DNA of 64,000 nt from PALSA-894 sp049698215 (GCA_049698215.1 JBAVXH010000349.1:1-64000); one strand, 5' to 3'; positions 1 to 9,365 are shown, counted from the stretch's first letter. Numbers and translations are program-made. The notes: generated from the sequence alone by a model not told the origin.

Positions 1-117
1 CTCGACCTTGGAGCGATCACGCCGGACGAGATCGCACTCTCGATCCTTGCCGAAGTCGTTGCGGTGCGGCGCAAGAAGCAAAGGGCCAATCTTGAGGAGA
101 CCCGATCAGCCGGATGA
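1..117 (+). CDS. xdhC: XdhC-family protein, C-terminal fragment
   Basis: The reading frame is open from base 1 to a TGA at 115-117 and gives 38 residues. They include TPDEIALSILAEVVAVRR, which resembles the very C-terminus of XdhC/CoxF-family proteins. These bind molybdenum cofactor and deliver it to xanthine-dehydrogenase or CO-dehydrogenase type enzymes. The gene enters from outside the window, so its Rossmann domain and partners cannot be seen. The call rests on one short motif, but that motif is characteristic. Confidence 0.6.
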   Translation, partial: LDLGAITPDEIALSILAEVVAVRRKKQRANLEETRSAG

Positions 118-506
118 CCGACGGAGCCAGGTGCGGCTAAAGGTGAGGGACTTTGGCAGCATCAGAGAACCGAACTGCAAGCAGGCTAAGCTGGGAAAAC
201 GTACGACGTGCGCCCTCGCAGCCGCAAGCGCCCCATTCTCCTGGTCCGGTTCTCACCCAAGAAGTGCCGATTTATCGCGGAAAACGTGCATTTTGTCGCG
301 TATTCTCCAATTGCGAAATGAATATAAGACTAGCTGGCGGAGGGGAGTGCGACTGGGATCCAACGGTCTTTGAATTTGTAGCAAGAATCTTGCTCGGGCG
401 CGTGCGACTGAGTTCCAACTGGCAGCCTGATTGCATCTAATATTTTGCGAGTGCATCCCATCGGCCGCCGTATGACTCCGTGGCATGCAGGGCAAACGCA
501 GCCGAG
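118..506. other. Gene-free stretch between two convergent genes
   Basis: No reading frame here shows a recognisable protein or a good ribosome binding site. It separates the xdhC end from the end of the ABC operon on the - strand. The only structure I see is an imperfect direct repeat, annotated separately. I found no convincing terminator hairpin. Confidence 0.5.
347..419. repeat. Imperfect 18-bp direct repeat
   Basis: GTGCGACTGGGATCCAAC at 347-364 recurs as GTGCGACTGAGTTCCAAC at 402-419, matching at 16 of 18 bases with a 55-bp period. It lies between two convergent transcription units. Function is unknown and chance cannot be excluded. Confidence 0.4.
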
Positions 507-1574
507 CTAGGTGGGCAGAACCACCACGCCCCTTGGGGCAAGCGTTAGCCAGACCTCGGACTGCGGCGGAAGAAGGCGCAGTTCGGATCGGTCGAGGACG
601 AACAGCAGCCCGAGTTCAGTGTCGACCGTGTATTCGCGATGCTTGCCGAGATAGGACGCCTTGGCGATCTGCCCTGAAAGGGCAGGTGTGTCGGGCCGAG
701 CCTCTTGCAAAATGATGCTTTCGGATCGCGCCGCCAGCTTGACCCGCCCCTTGGATGCACCGCGCCGGGGCAGATCGAGATCGAACGGCCCGAGGCGAAC
801 CAGCGCGCGTTCGCCGCGCTCCTCCACAAGTTCGGCAACGAGCACGTTGGCGTCGCCGATAAAGTCCGCAACGAACAGGCTGGCCGGCTGCTCGTACAGT
901 TCGACCGGGCTTCCAGCCTGCGCAATGTGCCCATCGGCCATGACGATGATCCGGTCGGATACGGCCAGCGCTTCTTCCTGATCGTGGGTCACATAGGCGA
1001 CGGTAAGATTGAGCTTCTTTTGCAGATCGCGGATCTCTTCGCGCACCCGGCGGCGCAGCTTCGCGTCGAGGTTCGACAAAGGCTCGTCGAATAACAGCAC
1101 CTGCGGTTCCAACGTCAGGGCCCGCGCCACCGCGACGCGTTGCTGCTGCCCGCCGGAAAGCTCCGACGGCGCGCGTCTCTCGAACCCGGTCAACCCAACG
1201 AGAGCAAGTTTCTCATGCACCAACTCGCGTGTTCTTGCCTTGGACAGGCCCTGCACGGTCGGTCCATAGGCGACGTTCTCGAACACGGACATGTGCGGAA
1301 AAAGCGCGTAGGACTGAAACACCATGCTGACGTCGCGCTCGGCCGCAGAGCGCAGCGTGACATCCTCGCCGCCGATCAGGATTTGTCCCGCTGTCGCGAT
1401 CTCTAGCCCTGCGATCAGGCGCAACGTCGTGGTCTTGCCGCATCCTGACGGCCCGAGCAGGGTGACCAGCGTACCCGGATCGATCGTGAAAGAAATGTCG
1501 TCGACTGCGCGCACCGCGCCGTACTGCCTTGTTACGGAGCGGAATTCGACCGATGCGCGAGCCGTTTGACCCAT
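507..1574 (-). CDS. ABC transporter ATP-binding protein, FbpC/PotA type
   Basis: This 355-residue ATPase energises the import system encoded just upstream. Walker A (GPSGCGKTT) is at residues 41-49, the signature LSGGQ at 139-143, and Walker B (LLFDEP) near 160. About 110 residues follow the nucleotide-binding domain and fit the TOBE-type regulatory domain of the iron(III), polyamine and sugar-phosphate importer class. The start ATG is 4 bases after the permease stop, so the two are surely co-transcribed. It is the last gene of the unit iolG, phosphatase-like, binding protein, permease, ATPase. Substrate cannot be read from the ATPase itself. Confidence 0.9.
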   Translation of the reverse strand: MGQTARASVEFRSVTRQYGAVRAVDDISFTIDPGTLVTLLGPSGCGKTTTLRLIAGLEIATAGQILIGGEDVTLRSAAERDVSMVFQSYALFPHMSVFENVAYGPTVQGLSKARTRELVHEKLALVGLTGFERRAPSELSGGQQQRVAVARALTLEPQVLLFDEPLSNLDAKLRRRVREEIRDLQKKLNLTVAYVTHDQEEALAVSDRIIVMADGHIAQAGSPVELYEQPASLFVADFIGDANVLVAELVEERGERALVRLGPFDLDLPRRGASKGRVKLAARSESIILQEARPDTPALSGQIAKASYLGKHREYTVDTELGLLFVLDRSELRLLPPQSEVWLTLAPRGVVVLPT

Positions 1575-1578
1575 GGTG

Positions 1579-3774
1579 CTACCCAGCGCCCTGCATCGCG
1601 ACGTTACCCGTTCCTGGCGACCGGCGGCCGAGACGGCGCTCGCCGACGAGAAGCTGGATCAGGAGGATCGCGGCCAGCATCACCACGATGAGCACGGACG
1701 AATACGCGATCGCGAGGCCGAATTCGCCGGCCTCGACCCTGCCGACGATGTAGGTCGTGGCCAGATTCCATTCCGCGGTGACGAGGAAGATCACCGCGCT
1801 CACGGCCGTCATGGCGCGCACGAAACTGTAGACCAGCGCGGCCACGATTGCGGGTCGCAGCAGCGGAAGGATCACGCGCCGCACTGTCGCCGCCGAGCGG
1901 GCACCGAGTGTGAGCGATGCCTCGTCGAGGCTCTTGTCGATCTGGCTCAAGGCCGCGATGCCGGCGCGCACGCCAACCGGCATGTTGCGGAATACGAAAC
2001 ACATCACGAGAACGAATGCCGTGCCGGTGATCTCGATCGGCGGCACGTTGAAGGCGAGGATGTAGCTCACGCCGACCACGGTGCCGGGAATCGCGAAGCT
2101 CAGCATGGTGGAAAACTCGAACGCGCGCCGCCCAGCAAAATTCTGGCGTGTCAGCAGCCATGCGGTCAGCAGCCCAATCGCGGCGGTAATCGGCGCCGCA
2201 ATGGCGGCGATCTCGATGGTTGCGAAGAAAGAATTCCAGGCCGAGCCGGAGAAGAAAAGGCCACGCGGGGTCATCTCGATCCGGAATCCGGTGAGATAGT
2301 GATCCAGCGTCGGCGTATGGTCGCGGCCCATCGCCTTGACGAACCCGCCCGCCAGAATCATCGCGTAGACCACGAAGGTGAAGATCGCCCAAGGAATGGC
2401 TGTCGCATAGCAGAGCCACGCGATCCTGCGCGGCAGCGCAAGGGGAATACCGGAATCGCCCTTGCCGGTGACCGTTGTGTAAACACGCTTGCCGAGCCAG
2501 GCATGTTGCAGCAGGAATGCGGCGAGCGTGAAGCCGAGCAGGATGATCGCAAGCACGGCCGCGCGCGACTGGTCGTGCGCTGCGCCGACGACCGCAAAGA
2601 AGATCTTGGTCGAAAGGACCTCGAAGTTGCCTCCAAGCACCAGCGGATTGCCGAAATCCGCCATGCTCTCAACGAAGCCGAGCAGGAACGCATTGGCCAG
2701 CCCCGGCCGTATCAGCGGCAGCGATATGGTGGCGAACACGGTCCAGCGCCGTGCGCGCATCGTCTGCGCCGCCTCCTCGAGCGAAGGGCTGATTCCCTGC
2801 ACGATACCGATCAGCACCAGGAAGGCGATCGGCGTGAAGGCGAGCAACTGCGCGATCAAAATGCCGGGCAATCCGTAGATCCAGCGCGAGGGCGGAACGC
2901 CGAACCAGTCGAACAAGAGCACCGTAATGGTGCCTGAGCGGCCAAACAGGAGGATGAGCGCAAGGCCGATCACGAAGGGCGGCGTGATGATCGGCAGGAT
3001 GGTCAGAACGCGCAACGCACCCTTGAAGCGCATCGCGGTGCGCGTCGCGATCAGCGCGAAGGCTAGACCGAGCGCTGTCGTCCCGACGCCGACCAGAACG
3101 GCAAGAAACAGCGTATTCCAGGCTACGCCGCATCGCAGGTTCGAGGTGAGGCAGTCGAGTCCCCAGATCGAGCGGTCGAAGAACTTCTCGACAAATTCGC
3201 CGAGCGCGAGCGCGCCATCGTTGTCCTTGACGGCTCCAGTCAGGACCGTGATGACGGGATAGAAGACGAAGACAACCGTCAGCGCGACGACGCTGCCGAT
3301 CGCGCAGACCACGAAAGCATCGCCGCGGCACCAGCCGCGTCCCGCGAGGCCTTGGCAGAGCAGCATCAGAAAGGCCACCGCAGTCAGCGCCGCACCGGGA
3401 CCCATGCCAGCCTGAACCGGGCCAGGTTCGCCAAAGAGCGTGCCGAGGGGAGAGAAGCTCCAACCTCGAATCCCGATCACGAAGCCCTGTGCGACGATGA
3501 GTGCAAGCCCGAGCAGACCTGCAGCAATCAGCCAGCGAGCCGCCCGCTCCTTGGAAAATCGCGCGAGGAGGGGCCACGTCGCGAGCGCGAGCGAGACGAC
3601 GATCGGGCCGAGCCACCACGCTCGTATGGCGATTGCAAGGCCGAGCGCGCTGCGCGGCCCGTCCGCGGTGAACCCAAGGAAGAGGTCGTACCATTCACCG
3701 GGCACGAGATGCCACGGAAGCAGGGCAAATCCGATCCACCCGACCGCGAGCCACGCCTGCGAGCCGCGGTTCAT
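1579..3774 (-). CDS. ABC transporter permease with two fused membrane domains, FbpB/AfuB type
   Basis: This 731-residue inner-membrane protein carries two binding-protein-dependent transport domains in one chain, as in FbpB, AfuB and related iron or sugar-phosphate importers. Hydrophobic segments run throughout. An EAA-like loop is seen in each half, with SLEEAAQTMRAR in the first and SLDEASLTLGAR in the second. It lies between the binding protein (34-base gap) and the ATPase (4-base gap). Because the two domains are fused, one gene can supply the whole channel. The setting beside inositol genes suggests a polyol or polyol-phosphate substrate, but iron(III) is the default for the family. Confidence 0.9.
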   Translation of the reverse strand: MNRGSQAWLAVGWIGFALLPWHLVPGEWYDLFLGFTADGPRSALGLAIAIRAWWLGPIVVSLALATWPLLARFSKERAARWLIAAGLLGLALIVAQGFVIGIRGWSFSPLGTLFGEPGPVQAGMGPGAALTAVAFLMLLCQGLAGRGWCRGDAFVVCAIGSVVALTVVFVFYPVITVLTGAVKDNDGALALGEFVEKFFDRSIWGLDCLTSNLRCGVAWNTLFLAVLVGVGTTALGLAFALIATRTAMRFKGALRVLTILPIITPPFVIGLALILLFGRSGTITVLLFDWFGVPPSRWIYGLPGILIAQLLAFTPIAFLVLIGIVQGISPSLEEAAQTMRARRWTVFATISLPLIRPGLANAFLLGFVESMADFGNPLVLGGNFEVLSTKIFFAVVGAAHDQSRAAVLAIILLGFTLAAFLLQHAWLGKRVYTTVTGKGDSGIPLALPRRIAWLCYATAIPWAIFTFVVYAMILAGGFVKAMGRDHTPTLDHYLTGFRIEMTPRGLFFSGSAWNSFFATIEIAAIAAPITAAIGLLTAWLLTRQNFAGRRAFEFSTMLSFAIPGTVVGVSYILAFNVPPIEITGTAFVLVMCFVFRNMPVGVRAGIAALSQIDKSLDEASLTLGARSAATVRRVILPLLRPAIVAALVYSFVRAMTAVSAVIFLVTAEWNLATTYIVGRVEAGEFGLAIAYSSVLIVVMLAAILLIQLLVGERRLGRRSPGTGNVAMQGAG

Positions 3775-3808
3775 CCCGCAACATCCCGGGCGTGGCGGGT
3801 CACGGCGA

Positions 3809-4846
3809 TCACTTCGGCAGGTTCTTTACTTCCTTATCCCACTTGCCGAGCAGCCGCCGCCGCTCCGCGGACGAACCGTATTTGGCGAAATCATAGTCGA
3901 TCAGCTTGATGTCGCCGAGGCGCGGCGATTTCTCCGGCAGGAATGCGTTCTTGTTCGATGGTATCTGGTACGAGATGTTGCCCTTCGGCCCGAGGCTCTG
4001 CGCGGCCGCAGTAAGCGCCCAATCGTACCATTTCCTCGCGTTTTCCAGATTCTTCGCGCCTTTAATGATCGACATCGAACCGATCTCGTAACCCGTCCCT
4101 TCGCATGGCGACACGATCCTTACTGGCGCGCCCTGCAACGCCATCACGACGGCGTCGTGCTGGAATGTGATGCCGATCAGCGTTTCCCCGAGACTCACGG
4201 CCTTGGCGGGTGCGGCACCTGATTTCGTGTATTGATTGACGTTCAGGTGCAATTTCTTGAGGTACTCGAACCCCTTATCCTCGCCCATGAGCTGCACCAT
4301 GGTGGCGAGCATGGTGTAGGAGGTGCCCGATGCGTTTGGGTCGGCGACTTGCACCTCATCCTTGAGGCGCGGATCGAGCAGGTCGGCCCAGCACTTGGGC
4401 TCGGCGCCGCCTTTCTTCTTCATGATGTCGGCATTGTAGCTGTAGCCGAGCGCACCGGCGTAGACGCCGATGGTGCGCTTCTTCGAGGCCTTCCATTGAT
4501 TCAGCGCCCAGTCCTGCAACTCGCCGTTCGTCCGTGATTCATGCTCGACGGTCAGTCCTTCCTCGGCCGCTTGCAGATGCGGGTCGCCAGTGCCGCCCCA
4601 CCAGATGTCGCCGCGCGGATTGGCTGCCTCGGCCTTCACCTGCGCGTAGACCTCGCCTGCGCTCTTGCGCGTCATCGCGACCTTGATGCCGGTCTCGCGT
4701 TCGAACGCCGTGGCCATGAGGCGGCACCATTCCTCCTGCACGCCGCAATAGAGGACGAGCGAGCCCTGCGCGTGCACCACGGGTGGGACGAGACAGGCGA
4801 AAGTAAGCGATCCGAGCAGCGCAAAACTGCGTCCGATGGCAGGCAT
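3809..4846 (-). CDS. Periplasmic substrate-binding protein, FbpA/AfuA-like
   Basis: The protein is 345 residues from the ATG at 4846, chosen because GGGAGG lies about 7 bases upstream. A signal peptide follows the start and ends near VVHAQG. The mature N-terminus (LVLYCGVQEEWC) and the GDIWWGGTGDPHLQAAEEG block are typical of the FbpA-type binding proteins of family 1 ABC importers. It should capture the ligand in the periplasm for the permease and ATPase downstream. In the upstream direction it is only 56 bases from the phosphatase-like gene. Relatives bind ferric ion or hexose phosphates; the iol neighbours make a phosphorylated polyol an attractive but untested ligand. Confidence 0.85.
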   Translation of the reverse strand: MPAIGRSFALLGSLTFACLVPPVVHAQGSLVLYCGVQEEWCRLMATAFERETGIKVAMTRKSAGEVYAQVKAEAANPRGDIWWGGTGDPHLQAAEEGLTVEHESRTNGELQDWALNQWKASKKRTIGVYAGALGYSYNADIMKKKGGAEPKCWADLLDPRLKDEVQVADPNASGTSYTMLATMVQLMGEDKGFEYLKKLHLNVNQYTKSGAAPAKAVSLGETLIGITFQHDAVVMALQGAPVRIVSPCEGTGYEIGSMSIIKGAKNLENARKWYDWALTAAAQSLGPKGNISYQIPSNKNAFLPEKSPRLGDIKLIDYDFAKYGSSAERRRLLGKWDKEVKNLPK

Positions 4847-4902
4847 GGGTCGTCCTCCCGGCATTGCTGTTGGTGCGAATCCATCGCGTTCCGCGGCGCG
4901 CG

Positions 4903-5415
4903 TCAACGCTGCGCGGAACGCCTCATCGCCTCCATCATCAGGTCTTTCAGGCCGGGCGTGCAGCCGATGACCGCGTTGCCGCGCCGCAGGCCATCATCGG
5001 CGAGAAAATCGTTGACCCAGCCCCCGGCCTCCTCGACCAGCAGCAGCCCGGCAAGCGCGTCCCATGAATTGATGTGCAGCTCGCAATAGCCGTCGGTGCG
5101 GCCGTCCGCCACATAGGCGATGTCCAGCGTGCCGGAACCCGCCCCGCGCACCTGGGCGCCCGCGACCCAAGCGTCGCGGCCGAAATCGCCCCCGGACTCC
5201 TGTCCGAAAAACGAATCTTTCGGGAACGCGCCAGCGAGCCGCTTGCGGATTACACGCTCAACTTCGGCATCCGATTCCAGAACGTAGTCCTGTGGGCCCT
5301 TGAAGCCGCGCGCGCGGGATTGAGGCGCGTGTTCGAAGGCCTTTCGGGCGACGGCGCCCGCCTCGCGAGCAATCGCGCAGGCAGCCGTGAGACGGTCGTC
5401 GAGATCGTTAGGCAT
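4903..5415 (-). pseudogene. Inositol-monophosphatase-family protein with an internal deletion
   Basis: The 170-residue product starts at the ATG at 5415, overlapping the end of iolG by 8 bases. The first 83 residues match the N-terminal part of the family, including the metal-ligand region around E73 in GQESGG. Residues from about 88 match the C-terminal part: a Gly-rich strand, AYVADGRTDGY, then WDALAGLLLVEEAGG. The central block with the catalytic DPIDGT motif is missing, and the two halves are joined in frame at about residues 84-87. Family members are usually about 260 residues. Without DPIDGT it should not bind the metals needed for phosphate hydrolysis. It could be a decayed gene, a non-catalytic relic or an assembly collapse. 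The reading frame itself is intact. Confidence 0.75.
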
Positions 5416-6400
5416 CGAGCCGCACCGGCCGTCCGATCTTGGTCGCCTCGGTCGCCGCATCGGCGAGAACTTGCGCACGCAATCCATCGTCGCCGTTCGG
5501 CGTAAGGGCCGTGCCGTCGAGCACCGCGTCGATGAACGCGTCGAGTTCGAGCCGGTACGCGTCGGCATAACGCTCGAGGAAGAACGGCAGCACCGGATCG
5601 ATCTGGTAACCGGAGGCATCCGCGCGCTCGAGCGTGGTGGCGCGCTGATTGCCGGCGCTGAGCAGCCCAAGGCTTCCATGCACCTCGATGCGCTGGTCAT
5701 AGCCATAGGTCGTACGCCGCGAATTCGTGATCTGGGCGATCCTGCCCGACGCGGTCTTAAGCATCACAGCGGCCGTATCGACGTCGCCCGCCGCACCGAT
5801 GGCGGGATCGATCAGGCATGAGCCGACTGCATGGACCTCGATCGGCTCCTCACCCAGCAGCAACCGCGCCATGTCAAGATCGTGGATCATCATGTCGCGG
5901 TAGAGGCCGCCTGAACGCTCGACGAACCCGGGGTGGGGCGGCTGAGGGTCGCGCGAGATAATCGTCACGACTTCGACATCTCCGATTTCGCCGGCCGCCA
6001 CGCGACGCCGCAGCGCATTGAAACTCGGATCGAAACGCCGGTTGAAACCGACCATCAGCCGGCCATTCGCACCACGCACGACATCGAGACAGGCGCGGAT
6101 GCGCGCAGCGTTCAGATCAACCGGCTTTTCGCAGAACACCGCCTTGCCGGCACGCACCGCGCGTTCGATCAGATCGGCATGCGTGTCGGTCGGCGTGCAA
6201 ACTATGACCGCATCGATCTCCGCTGACGCCACGATCGCATCGACCGAGCTGATCGATGCGCCGTTTGTCGCCGCGAGCCGATGCGCGGCCCCCGCATCGG
6301 CGTCCGCGACAGTCGCAAGCTGCGCGCGCGGATGCGCCGCGGCATTGCCGCCATGAATGCGGCCGATGCGGCCAGCCCCGAGCAATCCGATCCTCATCAT
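5408..6400 (-). CDS. iolG: Inositol 2-dehydrogenase, Gfo/Idh/MocA family
   Basis: This 330-residue NAD-dependent dehydrogenase should oxidise myo-inositol to 2-keto-myo-inositol, the first step of inositol breakdown. The nucleotide-binding GAGRIG is at residues 8-13, the EKP motif with the catalytic lysine at 91-93, and the active-site region DMMIHDLD around H173. Two ATGs lie side by side (6400 and 6397) behind GGAGGGAC; either could be used. It is divergent to iolD-iolE across a 97-base gap and leads the - strand unit containing the ABC importer. The iol context makes an inositol substrate likely, although related family members act on other polyols. Confidence 0.85.
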   Translation of the reverse strand: MMRIGLLGAGRIGRIHGGNAAAHPRAQLATVADADAGAAHRLAATNGASISSVDAIVASAEIDAVIVCTPTDTHADLIERAVRAGKAVFCEKPVDLNAARIRACLDVVRGANGRLMVGFNRRFDPSFNALRRRVAAGEIGDVEVVTIISRDPQPPHPGFVERSGGLYRDMMIHDLDMARLLLGEEPIEVHAVGSCLIDPAIGAAGDVDTAAVMLKTASGRIAQITNSRRTTYGYDQRIEVHGSLGLLSAGNQRATTLERADASGYQIDPVLPFFLERYADAYRLELDAFIDAVLDGTALTPNGDDGLRAQVLADAATEATKIGRPVRLDA

Positions 6401-6497
6401 GTCCCTCCGGCTCGGAGATTAGGCGTAGCGCATTGACCGGACAACCGAATTGCCCTTCCATCGGCGCGAATAGACATACGGCGGGGCGACAAAGCCG
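6401..6497. promoter_or_regulatory. Divergent promoter region between iolG and iolD
   Basis: This 97-base gap separates the start codons of two oppositely oriented inositol operons, so it must hold both promoters. TTGACC at 6433-6438 could be a -35 box for the + strand, but I see no good -10 partner. No regulator gene such as iolR is adjacent. Confidence 0.5.
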
Positions 6498-8336
6498 ATG
6501 CGGCTGACGATGGCACAGGCGCTGGTGGCCTATCTGGCGGCGCAGCGCACCGAATTCGATGGCAAGGTGCAGCCGCTATTTGCCGGCGTGTGGGCGATTT
6601 TCGGTCACGGCAATGTGGCGGCGCTCGGCGAGGCGCTGTGGCACGTGCGCGATACACTGCCGACCTATCGGGCCCACAACGAGCAGGCGATGGCGCACGC
6701 AGCGATCGCGTACGCCAAGGCGTCGCGCCGGCGCCGCATGATGGCGTGCACTACGTCAATCGGTCCCGGCGCGACCAACATGGTGACGGCCGCGGGCGTC
6801 GCGCATGTCAATCGTTTACCGGTGCTGCTGCTGCCCGGCGACGTGTTCGCGAACCGGCGGCCCGATCCTGTATTGCAGCAAGTCGAGGATTTTGCCGACG
6901 GCACGGTTTCGGCGAACGACTGCTTCAAGCCAGTGTCGCGCTATTTCGACCGCATCACGCGGCCGGAGCAGATCATCCCCGCGCTGCCACGCGCGATGAA
7001 TGTGCTGACAGATCCTGCGGCCTGCGGGCCGGTAACGCTCGCCTTGTGTCAGGACACGCAGGCGGAGGCGTTCGATTATCCTGAGAGCTTCTTTGTCGAG
7101 CGGATCTGGACGCCACGACGCATGTGCCCCGACGAGCGCGAACTCGCCGAGGCGGCGCGTCTTGTTGGCGCCGCGAAGAAGCCGCTGATCGTCGCCGGCG
7201 GCGGCGTGCACTATTCCGAGGCGACCGCCGCGCTGGCGGCCTTTGCCGAGCGCCACGGCATCCCCATTGCGGAGACACAGGCGGGGAAAAGCGCCCTGCC
7301 TCATGACCATCCGCTCAATATGGGCGCAATCGGTGTCACTGGTACGAGCGCGGCAAACAAGCTGGCGGCGGAAGCCGACCTCGTGCTCGGGGTCGGCACG
7401 CGGCTGCAGGATTTTACTACCGGCTCCTGGGCCTTGTTCGGCAATCCCGCGCGGCGGATCGTCGGCCTCAATGTCCACCCGTTCGATGCCGGCAAGCATT
7501 TTGCGCAGCCGCTGGTCTGCGACGCGAAAGTCGGGCTTGAAGCGCTCTCGGGTGCACTTACAAACCACCGCGCTCCGGACAGCTGGAGCGCGGCGGCGAA
7601 GCGCGAGAAGGACGCGTGGATTGCTGCCGCCGGAAAAGTCACGGCCGAGTCGAACACGTCGCTTCCGTCCGATGCGCAGGTGATCGGTGCGGTGCAGCGC
7701 GCGTGCCAGCCGTCGGACATCGTGGTTTGCGCGGCGGGCGGATTGCCGGGCGAACTGCATAAGCTGTGGAACGCCGCCGGGCCCGGCGGCTATCATCTCG
7801 AATACGGCTATTCCTGCATGGGTTACGAGATCGCCGGCGGGCTCGGTGTCAAGCTCGCATGTCCGAATCGCGAAGTTATCGTGATGGTGGGCGACGGTTC
7901 CTATCTGATGATGAATTCCGAGATCGCGACGTCCATAATGCTCGGCCTCAAGCTGATCATCGTGGTGGTCGACAATCGCGGCTTCGGCTGCATCAACCGG
8001 CTGCAACGCGCGACGGGCAGCGAGAGCTTCAACAATCTGTTCGAACATGCGCAACACGAGACGCTGCCCGCGATCGATTTTGCTGCGCATGCCGGAAGCC
8101 TCGGCGCGATCGCCACGAAGGCTGCGGGTCTCGCCGAGCTTGAAGCCGCCCTCAAGCAGGCGCGTGCGGCCGTGCGTACTTCGGTCATCGTCATCGACAC
8201 TGATCCGCTGACCTCTACCGAAGCCGGCGGGCACTGGTGGGACGTGGCAGTGCCAGAGGTGTCAGAGCGCGCGGAAGTGCGCGCCGCGCGTGTCGCCTAC
8301 GAAAAGGCGCTCAAGGCACAACGGCTCGGAGACTGA
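6498..8336 (+). CDS. iolD: 3D-(3,5/4)-trihydroxycyclohexane-1,2-dione hydrolase
   Basis: This 612-residue thiamine-diphosphate enzyme opens the ring of the dione intermediate made by IolE. It has the three-part fold of the acetolactate synthase superfamily. The cofactor-activating glutamate is in AHNEQAMAHAA (about residue 62). The metal/diphosphate motif runs from VGDGSY (about 463) to DNRGFG (about 492). The length agrees with known IolD proteins. The start at 6498 precedes an alternative in-frame ATG at 6510. It is directly followed by iolE, with only 2 bases between stop and start. Function is assigned with good confidence from motifs and gene order. Confidence 0.92.
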   Translation: MRLTMAQALVAYLAAQRTEFDGKVQPLFAGVWAIFGHGNVAALGEALWHVRDTLPTYRAHNEQAMAHAAIAYAKASRRRRMMACTTSIGPGATNMVTAAGVAHVNRLPVLLLPGDVFANRRPDPVLQQVEDFADGTVSANDCFKPVSRYFDRITRPEQIIPALPRAMNVLTDPAACGPVTLALCQDTQAEAFDYPESFFVERIWTPRRMCPDERELAEAARLVGAAKKPLIVAGGGVHYSEATAALAAFAERHGIPIAETQAGKSALPHDHPLNMGAIGVTGTSAANKLAAEADLVLGVGTRLQDFTTGSWALFGNPARRIVGLNVHPFDAGKHFAQPLVCDAKVGLEALSGALTNHRAPDSWSAAAKREKDAWIAAAGKVTAESNTSLPSDAQVIGAVQRACQPSDIVVCAAGGLPGELHKLWNAAGPGGYHLEYGYSCMGYEIAGGLGVKLACPNREVIVMVGDGSYLMMNSEIATSIMLGLKLIIVVVDNRGFGCINRLQRATGSESFNNLFEHAQHETLPAIDFAAHAGSLGAIATKAAGLAELEAALKQARAAVRTSVIVIDTDPLTSTEAGGHWWDVAVPEVSERAEVRAARVAYEKALKAQRLGD

Positions 8337-8338
8337 AA

Positions 8339-9220
8339 GTGGTGCGCATCGGCGCCAACCCGATCGGCTGGTCAAACGACGACATGCGCGAGCTCGGCGG
8401 TGCGACGCCGCTGGAGGTTTGCCTCGCCGAAGCCAAGGAGGCCGGCTTCGAAGGCATGGAGCTTGGCCACAAGTTTCCGCGCGAGGCGAAAGCGCTTCGT
8501 GAGGCTCTCGGAGAATTCGGGTTGGCACTCGTCTCCGGCTGGTATTCGGCGGAATTGCTTCGCCGTGACGCCGACGAGGAGATGAAGCAGCTTCGGCCGC
8601 ATCTCGATCTGCTCAAGGCGCTCGGCTGTAACGTCCTGGTGTTCGCCGAGACCTCGAATGCAATCCACGGCGACCGAGCGAAGCCGCTCGCCGAGCGACC
8701 CGTGCTCGCGGCGTCCGACTGGAAGCAATTCGGGCGGCGCATGACCGAGGTCGGCGACCGCACGCTCGGTGAAGGCGTTCGGCTCGTCTACCATCATCAC
8801 ATGGGCACAGTGGTGGAAAGCGAGCAGGAGATCGACGCGCTGATGGCGGCAACCGGGTCTTCGGTGCGCCTGCTGCTCGATACCGGGCACGCGACCTTCG
8901 CGGGCGCTGATCCGGCCGCGCTCGCGCGCCGCCATCGCGCGCGCATCAGCCATGTGCATACCAAGGACGTGCGAGCCGGCGTGATGGCGACCGTCAGAGC
9001 GCAGCGCCTGAGTTTCCTCGATGCCGTGATCGCGGGCGTGTTCACGGTGCCGGGCGACGGCTGCGTCGATTATCCGGCCCTGTTCCGCGAGCTGTCCGAT
9101 TATTCCGGCTGGGTCGTGGTCGAGGCGGAGCAGGATCCCGCCATGGCGCATCCGCTGACCTATGCAAAGCTCGGTTACGAGAACTTATTCAGATTTCTGA
9201 CAACGGCCGGGTTGCTTTAG
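8339..9220 (+). CDS. iolE: 2-keto-myo-inositol dehydratase
   Basis: This 293-residue TIM-barrel protein of the xylose-isomerase-like family removes water from 2-keto-myo-inositol to give the substrate of IolD. The N-terminus (RIGANPIGWSNDD) and the block GLALVSGWYS are typical. Likely metal ligands lie in VYHHHMGT, LDTGHA and SHVHTKD. There is no ATG in the right place. Two GTG codons stand in tandem at 8339 and 8342 behind GGAG about 7 bases away, just past the iolD stop. Translation is probably coupled to iolD. The other steps (IolB, IolC, IolA) are not in the window. Confidence 0.9.
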   Translation: MVRIGANPIGWSNDDMRELGGATPLEVCLAEAKEAGFEGMELGHKFPREAKALREALGEFGLALVSGWYSAELLRRDADEEMKQLRPHLDLLKALGCNVLVFAETSNAIHGDRAKPLAERPVLAASDWKQFGRRMTEVGDRTLGEGVRLVYHHHMGTVVESEQEIDALMAATGSSVRLLLDTGHATFAGADPAALARRHRARISHVHTKDVRAGVMATVRAQRLSFLDAVIAGVFTVPGDGCVDYPALFRELSDYSGWVVVEAEQDPAMAHPLTYAKLGYENLFRFLTTAGLL

Positions 9221-9365
9221 GCGGCCATTCAAGCGCCGCAGGAACAACCGCGGGCGAGGTCTATCCGAGGACAACCTGTTGAGGCTCCACGGCTAGCACA
9301 GCGCTAAAGCGATCTTCACCTTTACTGCCCCTTGATCGTGCTATTGCACGTCATGGGAGCCGACA

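Noticed and set aside
1573..2937. Long open frame of 454 codons on the + strand opposite the ABC permease gene
   Set aside because: It lies fully antisense to a clear permease, has an arginine- and histidine-rich composition typical of complement frames in GC-rich DNA, and shows no domain.
6816..8234. 472-codon open frame on the - strand opposite iolD
   Set aside because: It is the antisense shadow of a well-supported enzyme and contains no recognisable motif.
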